From assembly GCA_963805605.1 (NCBI GenBank), contig CAWDUX010000003.1, positions 744,001 through 808,000 on the forward strand: a stretch of 64,000 bases of DNA. The letters run 5' to 3'. Of this stretch, positions 24,550 through 34,183 are shown piece by piece; position 1 is the first letter of the stretch, and each line of letters starts with the position of its first letter. Position numbers and translations under genes: made by a program. This DNA comes from Actinocatenispora sp963805605 (lineage in GTDB: Bacteria > Actinomycetota > Actinomycetes > Mycobacteriales > Micromonosporaceae). A model generated the notes under the pieces. That model did no database searches, was not told where the DNA came from, and saw only the letters and a list, made by a program, of their open reading frames with translations.

Positions 24550-27500
24550 AGGTCGAAACTGGTGGCCCCCCACGAATCTGCTGGCGGCCGGCCCGCTGTA
24601 CCGTCGCCGAGCGCCTCCTGCGGCCGTTCGGTCACCTGGCGCACCAGTTCGACCAGCTGGTCGGCCAAGTCCGCGGCTTCCGGTCCGGTCAGCACGTTGT
24701 CATCGTAGGTCAGCGCGAGCAGCAGCTTCCCAGCCCGCTGCCGCGCGAACAGCCACAGGTCGCTGGTGGCCGTCAGACGTTCCGGCAACACATCCTCGAT
24801 CTCGAAGGCGGCCGGCCCGAGGTCGGCATCCTCCCAGCTGACACCCAGGTCGAGCAGGACGCTGCGCCCGGCACCTGCGCGCAGTCCCAACCGCTCGACC
24901 AGTACGTCGAAGGGCAGCTTGGAATTCTCGTACGCCTCGAGCATCCGGTCCTGTACGTGGTCGGCAAGCTGCCCGAGGCGCATCGCCGGATCCAGGGTCA
25001 GGCGCAGCGGCACGGCGTTGACCAGGTTGCCGACCAGCCGATCCAGCTCAGGCCGGTCCCGCAGGCTGACCGGGAAACCCAACACCATGTCGGTGCTACC
25101 GGTACGGCGGTGCAGCAGAGCAGCGAACGCCGTCAGTGCCGTGGTGAACCCGGTACGGCCCACGGCCGGCTGCCGCACGCCGCCGGACGGCGGTTCTGCC
25201 ACCACCGCAGCATCCAACCAGCGACGGGCCAGTCCGCTGGAGCCCCGACGGGCCCCGCGCCGCCCCACCTCCGGCCCGGCGGGCGGGTCGGCGAGGCGGT
25301 CCCGCCAGAACTTCTCCTGGCCACGGCTGTCGTCGGATTCCAGCCAGTCCCGCTCCTGGGCTGCCCAGTCGCGGTAGGTGCAGCCCAGCGCCGGTGGCTG
25401 CTGAGCGGCCGAGGAATCAGCGTCGTAGCAGGCGAACAGGTCACCGAGGAGAACCTCCACGCTGGCACCGTCGTAGATCAGGTGGTGTGCGGTCACGGTC
25501 AGCAGATCACCCCCGGCCGGCCCACGCAGCAGCCGGAGCTCGAACAATGGCGCCGCGGTCAGCGCGAAGCTTCGCGCGCGGGCATCTCGGAGCGCGGCGG
25601 CCACCTCGGGGCCGGTCGGCGCGCAGTTCTCCGGCAGGTCCACCACCACCAGGGGCGGTCCGTCAGGCAGCTCCGGCAGTACGACCAGGTTCGGCGGACT
25701 GCCTGCCCCGCTCAGCTGCGCCCGGAGCATCTCCTGGCGCGCCACCACGCTACCCAGGGCGCTGCGCAGCGCGGCCGGATCGATCCCACGGTGCATGTGC
25801 ACCAGGTCGGAGATCAGGAAGGTCTCCGCCGAACCACGCGAGCCCAGCCAGATCCGACGCTGTGCGTGCGACAACGGCCACTCCGACGGCGCGGCCGTCG
25901 CGGTGGACGACGCCACGCACGACCGGCCCGGGCCGGCCGCGCCAGGCAGCACCTGGGCCAGTTCCCGTACCGTCTGGTGGGTGAACACGGTACGGACCGA
26001 AACGCCGAGCTGCTGACCGATGCGGGCCGCCGCGATGCTGTGCCCGCCCAGGTGGAACAGGTTGGCGTCCAGGTCGGTGACGGGACGATCCAGGATCCGC
26101 GACCAGACCTCCACCACCCGCCGTTGCGCGTCGGTCAGGACCGGATCGTCCTGGACCGACGACGCGATCGTCGTGGGTGCGGGCAGCGCCCGACGGTCCA
26201 GCTTGCCGTTGACGGTGACCGGTAGCTCCGGCATCGACACGTACGCCTCCGGGACCATCGCGGCGGGCAGCCGTCGCGCGGCGTACCCGCGCAACTGGTC
26301 CGGGTCCACCTCACCCACCAGGTAGGCCACCAGCCGTAGCTCGCCACCGGGCGCGGGTGTGGCGATCACCGCGCACTGCGCCACCCCGGGCGCCTCGGAC
26401 AGCACCGCCGCGACCTCGCCTGGTTCCACCCGCTGGCCACGAATCTTGACCTGGTCGTCGATGCGGCCCAGGTACTGCAGGAGACCGGAAGGCAGCCGCC
26501 GCGCGAGGTCACCGGTGCGATACATCCGATGCCCGGGACGTACCGGATTTGCGGTGAACCGACGGGCTGTCAGTTCCGGATCGCCCAGATATCCCCGGGC
26601 CAGCCCGACACCACCGATGCAGAGCTCCCCGGCGACGCCGAGGGGTACCAGTTCCCCGGCGGGGTCGAGCAGGTCGACGACCTTGTTGGCGATGGGATGG
26701 CCGATCAGGACATCGCCGGTGTAGCCGGTGATGCGGTGCACCGTCGTCCAGACGCTGTCCTCGGTCGGGCCGTACTCGTTGTACAGTACGGTGTCTGGCA
26801 GTAGTTGAGCGTGCCGCGCGGCCAGCGCCCCGGTCAGCCGTTCCCCCACCAGCACGATCTGGCGTACCGAACGCAGCGCCGGCGCGCACCGTGCCAGCAG
26901 TACCTGGTAGAGGCTGGGCACCATCATCACGTGGGTCACCCGGTGACGCTCGATCTCCGCCGCCACGGCATCCGCGTCCAGCAGCTGCTCGCGTGACACC
27001 ACCACCACCGGGGTACCGGCGACCAGTGCCGAAAAGACGTCGTTGATGCCGCTGTCGAAGTGGATCGGCGGTACCTGCAGCACGCAGGAATCCGCGTCGA
27101 AACCGTAGTATCCGGCCCGGTAGTGCACCGTGTTGACGATGCCGCGGTGTTCCACCATCACGCCCTTGGGCGTGCCGGTGGAACCCGAGGTGTAGATGAC
27201 GTAGGCGAGCCCGTCGACAGCGGCGGTCGGGAATATGGTGGGCCGGGCAACCGGTGCGGCCCCGGGTCCGAGCACCGGGACCCCGGCGTCGTCGATCTTC
27301 GCCGCGTACGGGTCGTCGGCCAGCACCGCGACCGCGCCGCTGGCCGACAGCAGGGCCGCCAGCCGGGATGCCGGCTGCTCCGGATCCAGCGGCAGGAACG
27401 CGGCGCCGGTACGTAGCACCGCGAGCAGCGCCACAACCATCCATTCGGTCCGTGCACAGGCCACCGCGACGAGCCGGTCCGGACCGACCGGTGCGCGCGC

Positions 27501-30500
27501 CGCGAGCTGGGCCGCCAGCTCGTCGGCCCGTTCGCTGAGCTCAGCGAACGTGAGGGTCCGATCTGCGCAGATGACCGCCGCCGAGCCGGGCCGCAGCCGT
27601 ACCTGCTCGTCGACCAGGTCGAGCAGGTTGCTGTCCGCCGGGAATGGCGCAGCGCTGTCGTTGGCCTCCTCCAGCAGGTAGTGGCGCTGTTCGTCGGGCA
27701 GTAGCGGTACCGACCGCACCGGTGCATCTGGCGTGGCCAGCAGGCCGGCCAGCAGATGACGCAGCTGCGCCGCCAGCCGGCGTACGGTGGCGCGGTCGAA
27801 CACGTCGTCGCGGTAGCCGATCCACATCTCCACCGGCGTGTGCGCCGATGCCTCCGTGAAGCCGAAGGCGATGTCGAAGTCCGACACCAGTGGTTCGACG
27901 TCGAGCTGGTCCACCCGGGCATCTCCGATGCCGGAAAGGGGATCCAGACCGGAGATGATCGACTCGACGAGTACGTCGAACAGCGGGTTGCGGTTGGCTG
28001 CCCGGTCGACCTGGAGGTCGTCGAGCAGCGCCTCGAACGGATACTCGTCGTGCGCCCGTACATCCTGAGCGCTCTGCCGGACCGCGGTGACCAGATCGCG
28101 GAAGCCACTCTCCGGCCGCAGCAGCGTACGGTGCACCACGGTGTTGACGAACAGTCCGACAGAATCGGCCAACCCGGCACCGTCACGTCCGGAGACCACG
28201 GTGCCGACCGGGATGTCGACGGTGCCGCACAACCGGTGCAGCAGCACCCGGGTAGCGGCGATCAGGCCTGTGAACGGGGTCGCGCCGAGTTCCCGGCACA
28301 GCGCGACGAGTTGGCGCGTCGTGTCGTGTCCCAACGAGAGTCGGACCGCACCACCACTGGAGCTGCGCACCTGGGGCCGACGCCGGTCCAACGGCAGGTC
28401 GGTCTCCGGCAGGTCGGCCAGCACCCGACCCCAGTACGCCCGACTGTCCGCACCCGCGCTACCGGCCAGTCGCGCCGCGAGCGCGGCGCTGTGCTGCGCG
28501 TACTGGACGGGCTCGGCCGGCAGGTCGCGACCGCCGTCGTCCAGGTAGGCCAGCAGGTCGCGCAGGATCACCGCCATGGACCAGCCGTCGCACACCGAGT
28601 GGTGCACCGCGAGCACGAGGGTGCCCCGGCCGGACGGGTCCGGCAGCCAGGATGCGCGCAGCATCCGTCCTGAGGACAGGTCGAACCGGCGGGTCTGTTC
28701 GGCCTCGATCGCGGCGGACAGCTGCTCGGCGACCGGTGTGGTGTCGTCAGCGTGTACCCGTAGTTCCACCGCTACCTGTTCTGCGGGCAGGACCACCGCG
28801 TCGAGCAGGTCGCCGTCGGACACCAGGGCGGTACGTAGCGACTCGTGTCTGGCGACGACAAGCTCAAGTGCGCGCGACAGGGCATCCTTGTCGACCGGCT
28901 GCGTCAGGCGGTAGGCCTCGACCATGTTGTAGGGCCGCAGCGCACTGTCGTCGTAGTTCTCCAGAAACCACATGCGGCGTTGCGCGTTGCTCGCCGGCTG
29001 TCGCGGTGCCCCGGTTGACGCCGGGGTGTCTGTCCTGCCCCGGACCTTCGCGCCGGCCAGCGCGGCGGTCAGTGCCGTCGGGGTACGGGCCAGGAAGACC
29101 TGCCGGACGGTGACCGCGTCCCGGTCCACCTGCTCGCACAGCCGGTTGGCCAGCAGTGCCGCGGTCAGGCTGTGACCTCCGGCGGCGAAGAAGTCCTCGT
29201 CGGCGGCGCGCGGTGGCTGTCCGAGGACATCGGTCCAGGCAGCGACGACGGAGCGCCCGAGATCGTCGTTCGGTTCCCACCTCGCCTCGTCGAGTTCGTC
29301 GGCGCGGGCGAGCACCGCTGCACCGTCGACCTTGCCGTGCGCGGTGACCGGCAGCGCGGTGAGCGGGACGAGGCGGTGCGGCAGCATGTGCGGAGGAAGC
29401 AGCTCGGCGAGCGCGCCGCGTACCGTGTCCGGCGACAACGACGGATCGGCGACATAGCCCGCGATCAAGGTGACGGTCGCCGACGATTCACGCCGGGGTA
29501 GCACGGTTGCGGCCCGCACACCCGGCAACCCGACCAGGGCATGTTCGATCTCGCCGAGCTCCACCCGGTTGCCGTGCACCTTGACCTGGCTGTCCCGACG
29601 GCCCAGGAACTCCAGTTGGCCGTCCGGTCTCCACCGGGCGAAGTCACCGGTACGAAACGTCGACGTTTCCGGTAGCAGCGGCAACGGCGCGAATCGGGCC
29701 TGGGTGGCGTCCGGGTCGTCCAGGTAGCCATCGGCGACCCCGGCGCCCGCGATGTACACCTCGCCGGGGATTCCGACTGCGGCGAGGCTGCCCCGGTCGT
29801 CGACTACGACGACCCCGAATCCGGGGGACGGGTTGCCGATCGGGACCTCGTCGAGTTCGGCGAGCTGCTCGCCGGTGCAGCGGAAGTTCGCCGCCTCGAT
29901 GGTGGTTTCGCAGGGCCCGTACAGGTTGACGAAGGTGTCCACCGCCAACCGCGCGGCCATCCGTGGGAGCAGGCCGCGCGGGATCGTGTCGCCGCCGAGC
30001 AGGCAGTGCCGTAGCGGGAAGCGGTCCGGCCCGGTCAGACCGTCCAACATGGCGGCCAGCAGGGCCGGTACGCAGTTGACGGCGGTGACGCCGAAGCTGC
30101 GCAGCCGCCCCCAGAACGTGGCCGGATCGAGGTCCTCGGGTGCGCCGAGTGCGACCAGGCAACCACCCGCCGCCAGCGTGGTGAAGATCTGGTAGACGGT
30201 GGCGTCCGAGGACAGGGCCGACAGCAGCGCGCAGCGGGTCTGCGCATCGAAACCGATCAGCTGACCCGAGCTGACCGCCTTGTACGCGAGCTGCCGGTGC
30301 CGCAGCATCACCGGCCGGGGAGCACCGGTGGAGCCGGAGGTGAAGAACACGACCGCATCGTCGTCGGCGCCGACCGTGGCCGGCTGCCCGGTCTGGTCGA
30401 CCTCGGCTGCCGCCAGCAGCGTCGCGACCGGCAGTACGGTCAGTCCGCACGCGGGTAGCACGGTGGTGTCGGTCGTGACGACATGTCGCGCTCCGGAGAG

Positions 30501-31517
30501 CTGGAGCAGGCGGGACAGCCGTTCGGCCGGGTGGGCTGGGTCGAGTGGCACCACCGAGGCACCCGCACGCAGCACCGCGAGCAGCGCGAGCAGCAGTTCC
30601 GGTCCACGTGGCAGCAGCAATGCGACCCGGTCACCGGTACCGACGCGATAATGGTTTCGCAGCAGCCACGCGGCGTGACACGAACGGGTGTGCAACTCCC
30701 CATGGTTCCAGCTCGATGCGTCCGACACGATGGCCGGGCGGCCTGGCATCTGCCGGGCCGCGGTGTCGACGACATCGAGCAGTGACCGAGCCGGGAATTC
30801 TGTCGGGCAGGGCAGCCCGGACCAGCCACGCAGGACGTCGCGTTGCCCGGCGTCGAGGATCTCGATCTCCGCGCAGCGTCGCCGTGGGTCTGCCGCGATC
30901 GCGGTCAGGACCGTCGCGACACACGATGCGAGTGACCAGGCCGCGACCGGTATCCGGCCGAGGGTGCGGTCCAGCCTGACGGTCAGGCAGTCCTGGTCGG
31001 CCACGACGGTGACCACGACGGTGGTGGGTGCCAGCAGCCCGCCATGGTGGGCTCCCGCGCAGACCACCGCGATGTCCGACAGGGCGCCAACGGCAGGGGA
31101 ACCGGTGATCTCCAGTCGATCGGCAACCACCGAGCGGTCCGACCATGCCTGGCCTGAGGTGGATTCCAGTTCCGAGTGCAGTGCTGTGAGCAGTTCCACG
31201 ACGGAGGCTTGCGGGTCGTATGGCGTACAGAGCGCGATCTCGCCGCCGCCGGAGTTTCGTGGCGCCGGCGCCAGTACGGCGTGGTGGTGACCGCCGGTGA
31301 GGCTGGCCAGGGCAACCTTGGTTGCCGCGACCGCGACCAGATGCAGACCGACCGGATCGTCACCGGTGATGGCCGCCAGGGCGGCGGTGGCCGCCGCGTC
31401 GACATGTCCGCTGGCACATTCGGTGGTCACGGCGCCATGCATACGCAGCAACGGGTCGCTGCGCACCGCCGACAATCTGGCCAGCCAGGGCTCGACGGCA
31501 TTCGTATCGGTCAGCAT
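24546..31517 (-). CDS. Two-module NRPS: halfC-A-PCP-C-A-PCP-C
   Basis: 2323 residues from ATG 31517 (GAGGG about ten bases upstream). Layout: truncated C-like segment (1-240, no HHxxxDG); A1 (about 250-740, FTSGSTGAPR with Arg for the A3 Lys, LYGPCETT, HGKVDG at A10); PCP1 (Ser783); C (HHSVCDG at 972-978); A2 (about 1290-1770, YTSGSTGTPKG, NEYGPTED, YRTGDLA, NGKLDRRAL); PCP2 (Ser1827, LGGHSI); terminal C (HHLIYDG at 2011-2017). My code readings are A1 DAYNLGLIEK, partly like cysteine DLYNLSLIWK, and A2 DSNMVVEVWK, unassigned. The N-terminal half-C makes it a plausible initiating synthetase, and the terminal C domain hands the dipeptide to another protein. There is no epimerase or methyltransferase. 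Confidence 0.95.
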   Translation of the reverse strand: MLTDTNAVEPWLARLSAVRSDPLLRMHGAVTTECASGHVDAAATAALAAITGDDPVGLHLVAVAATKVALASLTGGHHHAVLAPAPRNSGGGEIALCTPYDPQASVVELLTALHSELESTSGQAWSDRSVVADRLEITGSPAVGALSDIAVVCAGAHHGGLLAPTTVVVTVVADQDCLTVRLDRTLGRIPVAAWSLASCVATVLTAIAADPRRRCAEIEILDAGQRDVLRGWSGLPCPTEFPARSLLDVVDTAARQMPGRPAIVSDASSWNHGELHTRSCHAAWLLRNHYRVGTGDRVALLLPRGPELLLALLAVLRAGASVVPLDPAHPAERLSRLLQLSGARHVVTTDTTVLPACGLTVLPVATLLAAAEVDQTGQPATVGADDDAVVFFTSGSTGAPRPVMLRHRQLAYKAVSSGQLIGFDAQTRCALLSALSSDATVYQIFTTLAAGGCLVALGAPEDLDPATFWGRLRSFGVTAVNCVPALLAAMLDGLTGPDRFPLRHCLLGGDTIPRGLLPRMAARLAVDTFVNLYGPCETTIEAANFRCTGEQLAELDEVPIGNPSPGFGVVVVDDRGSLAAVGIPGEVYIAGAGVADGYLDDPDATQARFAPLPLLPETSTFRTGDFARWRPDGQLEFLGRRDSQVKVHGNRVELGEIEHALVGLPGVRAATVLPRRESSATVTLIAGYVADPSLSPDTVRGALAELLPPHMLPHRLVPLTALPVTAHGKVDGAAVLARADELDEARWEPNDDLGRSVVAAWTDVLGQPPRAADEDFFAAGGHSLTAALLANRLCEQVDRDAVTVRQVFLARTPTALTAALAGAKVRGRTDTPASTGAPRQPASNAQRRMWFLENYDDSALRPYNMVEAYRLTQPVDKDALSRALELVVARHESLRTALVSDGDLLDAVVLPAEQVAVELRVHADDTTPVAEQLSAAIEAEQTRRFDLSSGRMLRASWLPDPSGRGTLVLAVHHSVCDGWSMAVILRDLLAYLDDGGRDLPAEPVQYAQHSAALAARLAGSAGADSRAYWGRVLADLPETDLPLDRRRPQVRSSSGGAVRLSLGHDTTRQLVALCRELGATPFTGLIAATRVLLHRLCGTVDIPVGTVVSGRDGAGLADSVGLFVNTVVHRTLLRPESGFRDLVTAVRQSAQDVRAHDEYPFEALLDDLQVDRAANRNPLFDVLVESIISGLDPLSGIGDARVDQLDVEPLVSDFDIAFGFTEASAHTPVEMWIGYRDDVFDRATVRRLAAQLRHLLAGLLATPDAPVRSVPLLPDEQRHYLLEEANDSAAPFPADSNLLDLVDEQVRLRPGSAAVICADRTLTFAELSERADELAAQLAARAPVGPDRLVAVACARTEWMVVALLAVLRTGAAFLPLDPEQPASRLAALLSASGAVAVLADDPYAAKIDDAGVPVLGPGAAPVARPTIFPTAAVDGLAYVIYTSGSTGTPKGVMVEHRGIVNTVHYRAGYYGFDADSCVLQVPPIHFDSGINDVFSALVAGTPVVVVSREQLLDADAVAAEIERHRVTHVMMVPSLYQVLLARCAPALRSVRQIVLVGERLTGALAARHAQLLPDTVLYNEYGPTEDSVWTTVHRITGYTGDVLIGHPIANKVVDLLDPAGELVPLGVAGELCIGGVGLARGYLGDPELTARRFTANPVRPGHRMYRTGDLARRLPSGLLQYLGRIDDQVKIRGQRVEPGEVAAVLSEAPGVAQCAVIATPAPGGELRLVAYLVGEVDPDQLRGYAARRLPAAMVPEAYVSMPELPVTVNGKLDRRALPAPTTIASSVQDDPVLTDAQRRVVEVWSRILDRPVTDLDANLFHLGGHSIAAARIGQQLGVSVRTVFTHQTVRELAQVLPGAAGPGRSCVASSTATAAPSEWPLSHAQRRIWLGSRGSAETFLISDLVHMHRGIDPAALRSALGSVVARQEMLRAQLSGAGSPPNLVVLPELPDGPPLVVVDLPENCAPTGPEVAAALRDARARSFALTAAPLFELRLLRGPAGGDLLTVTAHHLIYDGASVEVLLGDLFACYDADSSAAQQPPALGCTYRDWAAQERDWLESDDSRGQEKFWRDRLADPPAGPEVGRRGARRGSSGLARRWLDAAVVAEPPSGGVRQPAVGRTGFTTALTAFAALLHRRTGSTDMVLGFPVSLRDRPELDRLVGNLVNAVPLRLTLDPAMRLGQLADHVQDRMLEAYENSKLPFDVLVERLGLRAGAGRSVLLDLGVSWEDADLGPAAFEIEDVLPERLTATSDLWLFARQRAGKLLLALTYDDNVLTGPEAADLADQLVELVRQVTERPQEALGDGTAGRPPADSWGATSFDL

Positions 31518-31887
31518 CGCAAACGGCCCTCTGGATCTCCGGCACGGTCAACGTCTCCAGCATGGATAGCATGACCGAACCCGTCGATCGATCGGATGGC
31601 GCGTGGGTCCGACGATCGTCGATCCGGCATGCTGCGACACGCCGGAACTGGTGTACCGATTGCTTTCCGCGGTTCGGCATCCGCCTCCACAACAAGCAAA
31701 TGTGATGAGCGTCACAAATGATACATCGTCGTGTTCGGATCGCCTAGCCTGCGAATCGTCCACGGTGGGTGATCGAGCTGAATTCGTTTCCCGCTCCTGT
31801 GTCCGTGACGGGATACTGCGGCGAGCGATCGACAGCGCGATGACAGTAGCAGCACATCGCGGCATGAACTCGCATACAGGGAGATGG
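31518..31887. other. 370-bp divergent control region, NRPS versus VioC-like gene
   Basis: Open frames enter this stretch from the right, but their residues do not resemble the oxygenase family and I regard it as non-coding. It contains a perfect CRP-type palindrome at 31701-31716. A possible -10 TAGCCT lies near 31744 for the rightward gene. It should control both the large synthetase operon and the hydroxylase. Confidence 0.5.
31701..31716. promoter_or_regulatory. CRP-type operator TGTGA-N6-TCACA
   Basis: The sequence TGTGATGAGCGTCACA is a perfect inverted repeat equal to the CRP/FNR-family consensus used by E. coli CRP and mycobacterial Crp. It lies 184 bp left of the large synthetase start and 171 bp right-to-start of the VioC-like gene. 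Binding by an actinobacterial Crp is inferred only. Confidence 0.5.
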
Positions 31888-32991
31888 GTGTTGACATCAC
31901 CGGTCGGGGTCATTGCCAACGGATCCGGGAACGACGACGCCAGTGCCGTACCCTGTCTGCACCTCACCGACACCGATGGCCGAGCCCTCGACACCCTGGC
32001 CCGACAGGCCACCCGGACCGAGGAACACATCAGACCCGAATGGCTGAGCCAACTAGCTCTGCTGGCTCATGAACTGCCCGTCGGGCTGCGCCAGCCGCTG
32101 ACCGAGTTCCGCCTGACCGGCCGACCGTACGGTGGGTTTGTCATCTCGGGACTGCCGGTCACCGAATCAGCCATCGGACCGACGCCGATCTCGTACGCGC
32201 AGACACCGGACACCTCGGAGGCACGCCGACTCGATGCGCTGCTGCTGCTGATCGGATCTCTGCTCGGTGACCCTTTCTCCTTCGCCACCCAGCAGCGCGG
32301 CCGGCTCGTACTGGACGTCTTTCCGGTATCGGGACATGAGCACGACCAGCTCGGATCCAGTTCGACAACGGAACTGGAATGGCACAACGAGGATGCCTTC
32401 CATCCCTACCGGGCCGACTGGTTGATGCTGCTGTGCCTGCGCAATCCCTACGCCGCCCCAACGACTTTCGGGCCGGTACACCAACTGCCGCTCGATCCGG
32501 CAGACCTGGCCGTCCTGTTCCAGGACCGTTTCGTCATCCGGCCCGATGAGTCGCACACCGAAATCTTCAACGACCACACCACCGGATTCAACGACGCCAT
32601 CCAGACCGCCGGGGCGTTCGATCACATCGCCGAAATGGTGAACCATCCGCAACGCATTCCGATCCTCTCCGGAGCGCCCCAGGCACCGTTCATTCGCATC
32701 GATCCGGCGTACATGGACCAGTGCCTCGACGATCCAGCCGCGGAACGTGCCCTGCGCAGCATCATCGGCTCCATCGACGAAACGATCCACGACGTCGCTC
32801 TGAGCCCCGGTCAACTGCTCGTGGTGGACAACCGGAGAGCGGTACACGGTCGGCGACCGTTCCGCGCTCGACACGACGGAACGGACCGATGGTTGAAGCG
32901 GATCAACATCACCGCCGACCTGCGCCGCTCCGACGGGTTCCGGACCGCGGAGCATGGCAGAGCCATCCAGCTCGGCCGTACTCAGATGTGA
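31888..32991 (+). CDS. VioC/AsnO-family Fe(II)/2-oxoglutarate amino-acid beta-hydroxylase
   Basis: 367 residues from GTG 31888, chosen because AGGGAG lies just upstream and the length then matches VioC (358 residues); ATG 31864 is in frame too. Similarity to VioC is strong in two blocks: WHNEDAFHPYRADW carries His166 and Glu168, and NRRAVHGRRPF carries His320, compared with His168, Glu170 and His316 in VioC; DRWLKRINIT holds the 2-oxoglutarate Arg. The family (VioC, OrfP, MppO, AsnO) hydroxylates C3 of free Arg, enduracididine or Asn. It closes the right side of the NRPS cluster, so a 3-hydroxylated basic or Asn-type residue is likely in the product. The substrate is not decided by what I can see. 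Confidence 0.88.
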   Translation: MLTSPVGVIANGSGNDDASAVPCLHLTDTDGRALDTLARQATRTEEHIRPEWLSQLALLAHELPVGLRQPLTEFRLTGRPYGGFVISGLPVTESAIGPTPISYAQTPDTSEARRLDALLLLIGSLLGDPFSFATQQRGRLVLDVFPVSGHEHDQLGSSSTTELEWHNEDAFHPYRADWLMLLCLRNPYAAPTTFGPVHQLPLDPADLAVLFQDRFVIRPDESHTEIFNDHTTGFNDAIQTAGAFDHIAEMVNHPQRIPILSGAPQAPFIRIDPAYMDQCLDDPAAERALRSIIGSIDETIHDVALSPGQLLVVDNRRAVHGRRPFRARHDGTDRWLKRINITADLRRSDGFRTAEHGRAIQLGRTQM

Positions 32992-33052
32992 CGGACATTG
33001 CTTCCTGACCAGCAGGCTGTTCAGCATCGCCAGCTCGGCGGATCATGACGGA

Positions 33053-33313
33053 GTGACGATCGGAGTCATTCCGCACGTCGGCCAGACGGTGTACCTCGGG
33101 CCGGAGGCCTCGCCGCAGTTCAGGACCCGGCCGATCCAACTACTGATCACGGCGCCACCGCAGCCATCGAGCGTCGACGCCGCCGAGCACCGTGTGGCCG
33201 AATACGCACGCTGGTTGCTGTTGACGGGCTGGGAGCTCGACCCCCGCGGCCATCGGGTCCTACACCGGACCGTGTCGGTCCGCACGACCGGCATCGCCGT
33301 GCTGCGCGACTGA
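33053..33313 (+). CDS. Small hypothetical protein
   Basis: 86 residues if started at GTG 33053 with GGA just upstream. The frame stays open from ATG 32954, which would overlap the end of the hydroxylase gene by 38 bp and give 119 residues. I see no signal peptide, membrane helix or known motif. Composition and third-position GC look coding. It is followed by the IS island. Confidence 0.35.
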   Translation: MTIGVIPHVGQTVYLGPEASPQFRTRPIQLLITAPPQPSSVDAAEHRVAEYARWLLLTGWELDPRGHRVLHRTVSVRTTGIAVLRD

Positions 33314-33369
33314 CCTCTCGCTCGGATGCGCGCGGCGGGGCACAACCTGCGAAACTCGCCGACCCGGAC

Positions 33370-33693
33370 CGGTCCTGTGGTCTAGTGCCGGCGATGTCGC
33401 AGTCCCGATCGGCTCGGCCCAGCTCGACGACGAGTGCGGAGAGTTCCGCACCGCCGGCCATCAAGTGCGCCAACCGCGACTGGTCGATCTCGTCCCGGAT
33501 GAACTCGCCGAGACTGCACCCACGGTTGAGCAGCAGGACCGGTCCCCGATGGGGTGGGCATAGTGCGGATTGTGGGTGATGAACACGATGGCCGGGCCAC
33601 GCTCCCTGACCAGATAGCGCAGCACCACACCGGCCTGCTTGACGCCCAACACCGAGGTGGGCTCCTCATCCAGGATCAGCACGCGCGCCCCGA
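33370..33693 (-). pseudogene. Relic of a sugar ABC-transporter ATPase C-terminus
   Basis: The minus strand encodes LILDEEPTSVLGVKQAG, VVLRYLVRERGPAIVFITHN and YAHPIGDR, the Walker B, D-loop and H-loop end of a ribose-type ABC ATPase. An extra Glu codon sits in LDEEPT. After GDR the frame shifts, and the next frame continues with the normal tail (LMAGGAELSALVVELG). Everything upstream of Walker B is missing, at the point where the IS island begins. The protein is dead. Confidence 0.8.
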
Positions 33694-33704
33694 AATTCGC
33701 CGCG

Positions 33705-33721
33705 CTAGCCCCAAGGCCGTG
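33705..33721. repeat. Left terminal inverted repeat of the IS4-type element
   Basis: CTAGCCCCAAGGCCGTG, matching the reverse complement of 35724-35740 at 16 of 17 positions. It lies 23 bp beyond the transposase stop codon. Confidence 0.75.
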
Positions 33722-33743
33722 AAGTTTGGGGGTTGTGGTGGTT

Positions 33744-34183
33744 TCAAGGGTCGGCTGGGGTGAGGATGTCGATGTTCACGGTGGCCTTGTAGCTGGTGCG
33801 GTCGATGTGGCCGCGTGCCTGGATTTGGAGATGGCGCGTTTGACGATGCGTGGACACACGCGTAGCCGTCGGGCGGGCAGCAGGTTGGCCAGGACATGGC
33901 GGCCGATCGTGCCGACCAGATCGATGACGGTGTCTGCGATGATGCCTGCTGCCTGGACGAGTTGGTCGCGGGCGGTCTGAGGCGATGGTAAACTGGCCCG
34001 GTCGGGTCGACGTCGTCTCGGGTGCTGGTGGCGTCGGCCATGGCGGTGCGCAGCAGGTGGTAGACCAGCAGCAGGGCGTAGACCTCCTGCTCGATGCCGG
34101 TGGGGGTGCGGGCGCGTAGTATCCGGCCGCCGAGGATGGAGGATTTCAGTTCCAGGTAGGCGGTTTCGATCTCCCATCGGCGG
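33744..34183 (-). pseudogene. IS4-family transposase, C-terminal fragment
   Basis: Begins at the junction with the IS256 fragment (RPLD joined to HRRW) and runs WEIETAYLELKSSILGGR, including the YREK-like region of IS4 transposases, then RTAMADATSTR. After VDPTGP the frame shifts, and the alternative frame continues with DQLVQAAGIIADTVIDLVG. A second shift restores RTSYKATVNIDILTPADP and the stop at 33744. It is not functional. Confidence 0.85.

Noticed and set aside
24546..31517. Long minus- and plus-strand frames inside the two-module synthetase (for example 27158-28186 and 30688-31290)
   Set aside because: They are shadow frames in high-GC coding DNA; the 2323-codon frame contains every expected NRPS motif.
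31603..31887. N-terminal extension of the VioC-like protein to 462 residues
   Set aside because: The extra residues have no family counterpart; GTG 31888 has a ribosome site and gives the length of VioC. The CRP-type site also lies in this stretch.
1..33313. MbtH-like protein, halogenase or pathway regulator in the NRPS cluster
   Set aside because: I looked for small MbtH-type frames, flavin or Fe halogenase motifs and SARP/LuxR/TetR genes here and found none; they may lie left of the window.
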